Part shown: positions 17,130-24,248 of the stretch, piece after piece
How the letters are laid out: the number at the start of each line of letters is the position of its first letter
Numbering within the stretch: the first letter of the stretch is position 1
Program-made: the position numbers and the translations under genes
NCBI GenBank assembly: GCA_003427395.1
Contig: BFEA01001013.1
Coordinates: forward strand, 183,324-207,571
Source: Chara braunii
Taxonomy: Eukaryota; Streptophyta; Charophyceae; Charales; Characeae
Direction of reading: 5' to 3'
Length of the DNA stretch: 24,248 nt
Notes under the pieces: generated by a model
What the model saw: the letters and a program-made list of their open reading frames with translations, nothing else
Databases searched by the model: none
Told to the model about the DNA's origin: nothing

Positions 17130-18150
17130 GGTAGCTGTCCCCAAAGCACTCGTGTTGCCAATGTCTGGCAAGCACACTTGAGTGTTGCTGGGCTGCTGGA
17201 GGAGCTGTGAGAGGCAACGTGGGAGGAGGCTGGAGGTCTGCAGTGGAGCGCGAGAGGAGCAGGGCAGCCATAGTCGGGGTAGGGAGCACTCTGCACCACT
17301 TCCCTCTGGCTGGTGCTGGTCTTGTGGAGCGGCACTGGGACTTTGCGGGACCAAGGCGGCACGACAGAAGGGTGTTTTGGCCCTGGATTTTGTCCAGGGC
17401 CCAAATTTTATTAATTTGATGGTGGTTTTAAGTGGCAGTAGCGGGACTTCTGGATGTCATTGGTGGTGGTGTAGGCGGACAGAACCTCTGCAGGTTGTTT
17501 TCTCACTTCTGTGGGGAAATGTTGCTGATTTTTTTCGGTGTCAACGTCAATCATTTTTGCAGCGTTATGCTGCCAAAATTGCGGTTCGTCGGGCAGCACT
17601 AAGTGGAGGGAGAATGCTGGATATTTTTGGTGCGTCAAAGGGTTCGCCGTCAACGTCGGTGAAGGGGGAAAATTGCAGCGTGACTATTGCGGCGGTACGA
17701 TAGGCGACACTAGAGGTATCAACGATCGTCTGTCGGTTCGACCATGCTTGTCAAGGCGGAACGACGTGCCGCTTTTGTGTGTGCGTGTCGGCCATAGCAA
17801 GGCCATTGGCATTGGCCTAGTGGGATCTTTTGGGGTTGGCGAGGCATGTGAGTAGGATGGGTGGTGCCGACGGAATCGACACTCGTGGGCTTTTTTTTTT
17901 TTGTAAGGCTTGGTGGAAGTGGTTTGGTGGGCGTTGTTTTTAGGTGCTGGAAGAAATAGTGCGGGGCCATATGGACCAGTTGGGACTGATGTGGGACCCA
18001 TGGATATTTTTTTGGAGTGTGTGCGGCTCGTTGTTTTCACACTTGGGGCTACCGCGTGCAGGGACGTGCAAGTGGAGAGTGAATTGAGGCCATTGGACGG
18101 TCTGAGACTTGCCTTGGGACTGTGATCTTCTTCGACGACTAGTATATTTT
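17130..18150. other. Unassigned stretch, G/T-rich on the plus strand
   Basis: Several open frames overlap on both strands, but none begins with a convincing start or shows family motifs. A poly-T run sits at 17890-17901. I see no RNA gene. Confidence 0.4.
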
Positions 18151-18151
18151 A

Positions 18152-18478
18152 CTTGGCTTTCTTTAGTGAGCCAAGCGCGTCGGCACTACTTCACAAAAGG
18201 TCAGTTGATTGATTCAGATTCCTTTTCACACCTGTGTGAACCCACACTTTGCTTGGCCTTGTTTGTTTTGAACGTTCAGAAGAAAGGTTGAGTAAAGTGT
18301 GTGTTGGTCATGCATGGGAAAAGTGGGATCTGACAGAGTATGGGTTGGACTTTCTAGACCAGTGGTTGTTTTTTATGTATGCAGGTAGGTAGAAGAAGAA
18401 TGTTTGCAAAGGAGATTGATTATGCTTATTTGAAAAAAGGGAAAAGGATCGTCTTCTTTTTACTTCTCACCTGCATGC
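18152..18478. other. Inverted repeats
   Basis: CTTGGCT/AGCCAAG (18152-18175, 10-nt loop) and TTCACAC/GTGTGAA (18225-18240, 2-nt loop) are perfect. A longer imperfect pair joins 18376-18400 (ATGCAGGTAGGTAGAAG) with 18452-18478 (CTTCTCACCTGCATGC), with about 50 bp between. Confidence 0.6.
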
Positions 18479-18479
18479 A

Positions 18480-19266
18480 TGCCAAGAAGGGTTTTGGTTG
18501 TTTTGAAAAATGTTAATTGTGTGAGCACCGTAGAACGAATTCGGTTGAAATAAAGCAGATAATGTCAAATAAACTTAGCCTTTTCCCGATGATTAACCCT
18601 TTCTACCCCGAATGATCTGATCTACCTATACCTATCCAAATGGTTTTTCATTCTCTATCACCTCTTATGCTTTTCGTCGAATTTACCTTGGGCAAGAGAG
18701 GATGGGAACAACTGGAAATTTACTTGGGGTGAACGTTTTCTCTCTTTCAAGGAAGCATTTGGGGCGGGGGTTCGTTGCTTTAGGAGTCGGCCCTGTCATC
18801 GAACCAGAGTGGACCGTACTCGGTGGAGACGGCCTGACTTATGAGATTCGAGTCTTGTGCTTGAGCGAGGAGTACCCCAGACCACTTCTTAGAGGGAGAG
18901 GCATGCAACGTTAAGCAATTCACCTGATTAAGAATCATCCACAAAGGAGCCTGTCATCCAAAAAGATTGGGAACGCATGAAGACGAGTGTGCGTGTGCCT
19001 AATCTTAGGTCGGCGGTATGATGGAATGAATGACTTTGGCAGCGCATCTCATCAAGTCAAAACTGGGCAGTACGAGTACCTTGTCGGATGCATATATGCT
19101 ATTGTCGAAACTTTTCGATTTTTTTAGTTATCATTTCAGATTGGATATATGTTTTTGTTGATTATGGTTGATTCCTTATGATGTAAATATATGTGGGTGT
19201 TTAAAACTTTCTTTTGACTGGTGTCTAAAGGGACTAGGATTGAGTTGGGGGGTTCATGCTTGGTTG
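18480..19266. other. Unassigned stretch
   Basis: No gene recognised. A 70-codon frame at 18702-18914 starts with ATG but has no identifiable motif and no matching neighbour. Positions 19090-19220 are AT-rich. Confidence 0.35.
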
Positions 19267-19740
19267 AGACCGTCCTAGTCGACCGGCGTCCACTTCGTAC
19301 TTAGGAGATCAGCGCCCTAATGGACGAACAACATCCGGGTTCAATAGGCGTTTTAACCTCGCGTACCTATACTGCAACGAGCGAGCAAACGCCCTCGTCT
19401 GACCTACCTCTGCAATTGCATTTCAAAGTTTTTGCACGTGGGTAGGTAGCTCAGTAGGGATAGTGCCTAAGGGTGGTGACAGCCCCTTGAGGAAGCAAGT
19501 TGTGCCCTGCGGGAACCTATCCGGTCGTAGGGGACCGTGGGAAGTACAACTGGCGCACCTGGCTAGAGCGGTGAAGGAACGATGCAACCGCGACCGTCTT
19601 GGCGGTCCGCGGGATTACTTTGCATCGTCCCCAAGTTGTCTCTTTGGTTTTGTTTTGTTTTACTCCTGCGTGACATGCCAGGAAGGGCTCTCGCCTTCGC
19701 AAAAAAAGCCGGGAGCCGATGCACTCGACAGCGTGTTTGT
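19267..19740 (+). repeat. Dispersed repeat, copy 2
   Basis: Second copy of the 13075-13497 repeat, same orientation. Matching blocks: CGTCCTAGTCGACCG, CCTCTGCAATTGCA, GGTGACAGCCCC, GCAAGTTGTGCCC, CTATCCGGTCGTAGGG, GATGCACTCGACA. It contains extra sequence (about 19600-19700) not present in copy 1. It also holds TAGCTCAGTAGG at about 19447-19458, a perfect fit to the pol III A-box consensus, where copy 1 has only TAGTTTGGCGAGG. This suggests a tRNA-derived ancestry for part of the repeat. Confidence 0.75.
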
Positions 19741-20462
19741 GGCTCTCGTGATCCACTACAAATATAAGGATTGTGCAACGGGCCTCTATCTGCCCTGGCC
19801 TACAACTAGGGCCTATCAAGCTATATTGCCTGTTCTGCCTGTGGGACAAGGTCGTGGCTTGACCCCACAGGACGTGTGCTCACTGAGTTAAGTCCAATCT
19901 TGTCTTGCCTGGTTCTACTGTCGGTACCAGGCCAGTCAGTATGTTGGGGGTATACCTCAGATGTAGTTTGTTTAGGTCTCATTCTTTATTTTGCACACTT
20001 TGTAGTACGTGCTTTGTCGCACATTTTCCAGTCAAGCCGCTTCAGGCAACCAGAAAGCCAACAGGCTGCCGTGCAGGATTTTGTTGAAAGTTTCGCAATA
20101 AATAATTAAATAAATTAAATAGAGCAAATCCCTTCCTATTGTGTGCGTCCGGCTTCGAGCGAGACCCTTCAATTGCGGTCTTCGCTGGTCTCCGGTCTTA
20201 GAAATCTTTCATTGTGATTCGGAACAGCATGATCATGCAAATGATAATTATGAAATTTCGGTGCCATGCGTTTATAAATTCTGCCAATTAACTACTTTTG
20301 AGATCTATGACAAAATCATCAGCAAAGTCAATGCAAACGAAGCAGGACTCACTGACTCAAGACATGGGCAAGATAAATAAGGAAACATGAGAACTCGTAG
20401 TAATCTCAGAAGACAAATGGATAGACACGATCAACACTCGTCAAGAGTCCTCACTCGTCCTC
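19741..20462. other. Unassigned stretch
   Basis: No gene is recognised. An AT-rich segment (AATAAATAATTAAATAAATT) lies at about 20098-20118. The right part borders the 3-prime end of the minus-strand coding-like region. Confidence 0.35.
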
Positions 20463-21905
20463 TTAAGGTTTCATACTCAATCTCTCATTTGGCCCTGCGT
20501 TTCGTGTGCCTTTAGCCATATCCACGTAGTGCTTGAGATTGTGGCCTCTGGATGTAGAGCCACCTAAAGCCTGCAAGTTTTGACAACTTTCATTCAAGGC
20601 CCATAATACGGAAGTCGACCATACCACAAAATTCCTCCCACAGGGTAGGGAGATATGGCTGGGAGAAAATCCCTCGTCTAAGATGTCGAAACTCTGAGGG
20701 TTCAGTCACGGCCTTGCAATTAATCTCTGCTGAAGAAATGTGCCTTTTTGCTAGATTCACCAAGTCACCACAGTACGAACCGTCTGTGAGAAGGAAGGGT
20801 ACTATAGGTTTGGGATAGTTGATGTAGAGCTTGGGTCTGACGCTACGGTTCAGCTTCGTGCCACTATCATAAAGTTCTTTCCCTTCTCCTATAGATATTT
20901 TGCTGCTGAGATCCAGACTGAGTCGAATTGTTCATGAATCTCTTTTCCTTTCTTCACATACAGTCTCAGATCATGGATGGTGCCACCTGAGAATCTGGTG
21001 AGAATAGCAAAGACTGGAAACCCCCCTTGTCTGAATCCAACAACGCTGACACATTGGTATTGGAAAGCATCTTCGGAAGCAATCCTGTTGAGCCTGGTCA
21101 AAACTGACCCCTCGATTGGGAATGATTGAACTACACTCATGTGTTGAGGTGGATATTGAAACTGATCACAGTGTCTTTTGATAAGAGCACTGTCTGATTG
21201 ATACTGATCTCCGGGGCAAATGAAAATGATTGAATGCTGATTGATCCTGACTGAAGCTTTCTTGTAACTCAGATGAATGAATGTTGTTGAATTAACAAGT
21301 CATTGAATACTGATCAGTTGATAGTGGAACGTTACCGAGTGGCATTTGCTAATTGGGATGCTGGTGGGGATTTCTAGAAAAGAGTTATGGCACCTTTGCG
21401 CTTATCTGAGCCTCGCCCTGACGTGCTCCACCATCTCTAACGATTAGCCAGTGTTGTGCAACTTGCCATTGTGACCATAAAAATACATATTCGATATACT
21501 TCTCCTTTCTGACCATTTGAACTGCATGCTTTCTCTGAACCTGCTTATAGAAGTGCATATCCTGACATGCCTCTTTCTCCCATCCTTCCTTATCCTTGTT
21601 AGATCTGTACTTCATCAGTAGGACCTCATCTTCTTTCATGATTTCTCCCTCGTCCCAAGATTCAGGCTGTGGATAGGATAGACTACAAATAGCCTTGGCG
21701 AGCTCCGCACCCAGAGAGGAAAACTGCTCTCGAACTCAAGATTGTTCATGTTCTGTTTGAGTGTTCTGTTGTAGATTATGGGCGTGTTGGACTGTTACCT
21801 TCACCGCCAACATCGGATTGTAAATGACCTTCAAGGGTTTTACTGAACAACGGTTGAGTGATGATACAAATTTGTAGTTAGGAAGAACTCTTTTTTGCAA
21901 TTATG
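20463..21905 (-). pseudogene. Broken or multi-exon protein-coding region, unknown family
   Basis: Four minus-strand open segments lie head to tail. 21905-21385 reads through NYKFVSSLNRCSVKPLKVIY and REQFSSLGAELAKAICSLSY, with one TGA at 21735-21737. 21299-20889 (137 codons) includes RINQHSIIFICPGDQYQSDS and CVSVVGFRQGGFPVFAILTR. 20931-20590 (113 codons) includes GEGKELYDSGTKLNRSVRPK and PFLLTDGSYCGDLVNLAKRH. 20705-20463 (81 codons) includes CGRNFVVWSTSVLWALNE and ends TAA. Neighbouring segments overlap or abut but change frame near 20910 and 20700, and a non-open gap lies at 21300-21385 that could be an intron. Amino-acid content looks like a globular protein, unlike the Pro/Ser-rich chance frames elsewhere. 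I do not recognise the family. It may be a decayed gene, a gene with short introns, or an old copy of a mobile or viral gene. Confidence 0.5.
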
Positions 21906-22575
21906 AGAAAATGTTGAAGGCCGATAGTTAAATTTTACTAGGGCAGGTCACAAGGGTAATCTGATCAAACCGTTTCATCTTGCTTGAGCGACTATTGAGT
22001 ATGCGACTAGTTCGTCAACCCACACACTTGACATGCGAACTGAATGTTCTGAGAGATGCTACCCATCTAAAGCAAGTCCGGACATTGATCCATAACATGT
22101 CAATGGATAGCAATTGCGATGTCTGTCAGTTTTAGAGTGAAGCTGAAAGTGTCATTAATTTGCGCTATTTTTCCCTCGATGATTTACCTCTTGTATTTTC
22201 GTCTGAGCCCTTTAGCTAGTTTTCTCAGTTGATGACATGCGGCTCACTCCTCAGTAATAATTTCCCCAACAGTTCTCGGTATCCGTTCACTATTGGCTAT
22301 TTAGTAATCTGCAGGGTATCGAAACTCCCAGTCGAATGCTTGTTGCGTAAGAACGATTTACAATCTACATGAGTGTGGCAGTACTCTCGCCCCGTTCATG
22401 TATCACACAAAACATTGATAGACACTTGCGCAACAATGACATATGCCAGTGAGTATCGTCGATTTCCCGTTTTCACACACACAAAAGCAAAAGTTTGTAG
22501 ATCCGGCTCATGCATTGAACAAGAAGGTAGGTGACCACAACTGTCACTCACAAATAAATCAAAGCGATGCAATGC
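21906..22575 (-). other. Possible upstream exons of the minus-strand coding-like region
   Basis: 22575-22396 is open for 59 codons (FDLFVSDSCGHLPSC, GNRRYSLAYVIVAQVSIN). 22186-22104 reads EGKIAQINDTFSFTLKLTD, followed in another frame by QLLSIDMLWINVRTCF, and about 21990-21930 reads KMKRFDQITLVTCPSKI. Minus-strand splice-donor-like words occur, such as AGAG-GTAAAT near 22190 and GAG-GTAAGA near 22630. No start codon or promoter can be fixed, and each piece alone is short enough to be chance. Confidence 0.3.
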
Positions 22576-22770
22576 TCATGAATAAGGCAAGAACCCGAAT
22601 CAGCTCGTAATCTGAAAGGCTCTCTTACCTCTATCTACAGAGAACTTCCTGACTTGTGTTCAATATTCGATTTCTCCTTTGGGTTACGTTAATCAGTAAT
22701 AGCTTTAGTTTCCTACCTCAGGGTTGCACTCGTAGTATATGTGTTAATAATCCACTTCTTGGATAGCTTA

Positions 22771-22802
22771 TGGTGCCAATAATGATTGGTGCCAATAATG
22801 AT
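22771..22802. repeat. 16-bp tandem duplication
   Basis: TGGTGCCAATAATGAT occurs twice in direct succession (22771-22786, 22787-22802) without differences. The remaining 22576-23366 shows no recognised gene. Confidence 0.95.
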
Positions 22803-23366
22803 AATTCTCCTCTCTGTTTACTGCATCGAGTACCCTTCAGAGGTTCTCAGTTCGAACGGTATGTCGAGCCCTATTAGAGGAGTCTCCCCCATTCAAATAC
22901 CACTCCGAACATTATCATACTCTTCCCTTACTCAAGTACAGTTCGTAACACTCAGACTTCACAACCATAATCAGTCACAAGGGGGTCAGTGTATAGAAGG
23001 AGGGGGAGTATCACAATTTAAGTCGATCAGATGGGCCAAGCAGTATTTGCTTTGTCATGATACCGCTAGTCCAAAATAGAGGAGTCAACCACCACTATGC
23101 CAAGCACTCACCCTATATGAGGCACATTGTCATTTCTCAACTTTTCATCTTCATGTTGGGAAAATAGTAGACAACTCCGCAATTGGCAGATCTGGTTTTG
23201 ATATGTCAGCCACTCAAAAAAGGATAATGCTAGAATTAATCCGCATTAATCAGATATTTAACGAGCAAATATGCAATCCTCTTTATAACACTGCGCCTTC
23301 TATCCATTAAAATAACACGAACGAGGCGGGAGAGTCAACAAGCAAACCCCATACATTTTTATTAGC

Positions 23367-23374
23367 CTTGGAGT
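23367..23374. repeat. Left 8-bp target site duplication of the MITE
   Basis: CTTGGAGT directly precedes the left terminal inverted repeat and is repeated exactly at 23868-23875 after the right one. Confidence 0.85.
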
Positions 23375-23867
23375 GTAGGTTGTTTGGCCGGACGTCCGGG
23401 ACCCCTGGGTTGTCCGACCGGACGTCTGGTCGGACGTCGGACGGTTTCGGACCGGACAAGGGTTGTCCGACCTAGCGCAAAAAAAAATAAATAAATAAAT
23501 AAAATGTTTTGGAAAAAATCATGTGGCTTCTACCTTGCATAAGGTGTATGCTACCAAAATTTTGGCTCATTTGAGCCAGTAGAAAAAAAGATAAAAATCT
23601 CCAAAGTTTCTAATCCCAACCTATACCCCTCCTATCCCCACCAAAACCCCTCGTACCCCCCCCTCCCACCCCAGATAGCACCCTATCACCAAATGCTCAG
23701 AAAATTCTGAATTTTTTTATGGGGGGTCTCTATGGCATGCGCAACACTGTCATAATTTTTTTTTCTTTTTTTTTTTAATGCCAAAAAGTGGTTGTCCGGG
23801 ATCCCGGACAACCCCCCTACCGGACGGTTGGGGGAGACGTCCGGCCATCGGACGACTGGTAACCTAC
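23375..23867. mobile_element. hAT-like MITE, 493 bp, non-autonomous
   Basis: The element starts GTAGGTT (23375-23381) and ends AACCTAC (23861-23867), exact inverse complements, and is bounded by the 8-bp direct repeat CTTGGAGT. An 8-bp duplication is the hallmark of hAT transposons. Inside each end lies GGCCGGACGTC (left) or its inverse GACGTCCGGCC (right), and clusters of GTCCGG/CCGGAC occur near both ends, as expected for subterminal transposase-binding repeats. The centre is AT-rich (AAATAAATAAAT, poly-T) and codes for nothing. Mobility would depend on a transposase made elsewhere. The clean duplication suggests a fairly recent insertion. A 9-bp Mutator-type duplication is a less good alternative because it breaks the terminal symmetry. 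Confidence 0.8.
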
Positions 23868-23875
23868 CTTGGAGT
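23868..23875. repeat. Right 8-bp target site duplication of the MITE
   Basis: CTTGGAGT, identical to 23367-23374. Confidence 0.85.
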
Positions 23876-24050
23876 AGATCCCCTGTAAGATTGCAAGGCA
23901 GCCCACAACCCGCTTCAGTTACCGGACCGAAGCCAACCGAAAAAGTCGACACTTGTTGTCACGCGCTTATTATCTGATTAGTTCATCTCCCCGTTTTTTT
24001 CTCATTAATAATAACAAGTCACAGGCGCCGCGGCAGGCGGGGCGCTGGCA

Positions 24051-24051
24051 T

Positions 24052-24089
<38 letters not shown>

Positions 24090-24102
24090 ATCTGCTCTCT
24101 CG

Positions 24103-24154
<52 letters not shown>

Positions 24155-24170
24155 CACACACACACACACA
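24051..24170. repeat. Compound microsatellite forming an inverted repeat
   Basis: (TG)n at 24051-24076, (AG)n to about 24089, a 14-bp spacer, (CT)n at about 24104-24119, then (CA)n to about 24170 with one CG interruption. The two halves are reverse complements in composition and order, so the block can fold back on itself. A further (CT)n closes the window at 24231-24248. Confidence 0.9.
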
Positions 24171-24248
24171 GTATATTTCAATGCGCTAGCGGAAGATTCA
24201 TCCCGGATTTGGTCATCCTATCGATCGAAGTTCTCTCTCTCTCTCTCT

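Noticed and set aside
17182-17703. 173-codon plus-strand frame after the TATA-like site
   Set aside because: It begins with GTG, has no domain I recognise, and competes with several frames of similar length on both strands.
18702-18914. 70-codon ATG-initiated frame
   Set aside because: Short, no recognisable motif, no promoter or neighbour supporting it.
23953-24189. Frame with Cys/Val, Ser/Leu and His/Thr repeats
   Set aside because: Direct translation of the TG, AG, CT and CA microsatellites.

Overview
The window looks like gene-poor, repeat-rich nuclear DNA of a eukaryote, most likely a green-lineage one (land plant or streptophyte alga). The reasons are a decayed Ty3/gypsy chromovirus with a C-terminal chromodomain, long CT/GT/GA microsatellites, a hAT-like MITE with an 8-bp target duplication, tRNA-like (pol III type) fragments, and almost no intact open reading frames. 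I cannot name the species. I see no bacterial operons, rRNA genes or CRISPR arrays.

Layout. Positions 1-1890 are non-coding, with a 63-bp-period degenerate minisatellite at 717-1305. Positions 1892-3585 are a mosaic of duplicated blocks: three copies of a roughly 170-215 bp unit and two copies of a roughly 450 bp block. Positions 3602-6395 and 13516-14013 are the two halves of one dead plus-strand Ty3/gypsy chromovirus. The first half holds protease, reverse transcriptase, RNase H (with a proline-rich insertion) and the integrase zinc domain with the first core Asp. The second half holds the integrase C-terminus and a well-preserved chromodomain. The integrase catalytic core is missing between them, replaced by about 7.1 kb of unrelated DNA (about 6396-13515).

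That inserted block has no recognisable protein. It carries a tRNA-like sequence (6756-6820), a 73-bp tandem duplication (8514-8659), an array of eight hairpins sharing a conserved loop but with different, self-complementary stems (10323-10950), a second array of about 120-bp repeats (11200-11790), a cluster of perfect palindromes (12593-12860) and, at its right end, a 430-bp repeat (13075-13497) that recurs at 19267-19740.

Positions 14014-20400 are non-coding as far as I can see, but unusually rich in perfect short hairpins; at 16320-16452 and 17014-17073 these lie end to end. Positions 20463-21905 (minus strand) hold overlapping open segments that read like one unfamiliar protein broken by frameshifts or introns, with possible further exons up to 22575. 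The right end carries a 493-bp hAT-like MITE (23375-23867) and a microsatellite that is itself an inverted repeat (24051-24170).

The most promising undescribed signal is the hairpin array at 10323-10950: the loop sequence is constant while the stem sequence changes on both sides together.
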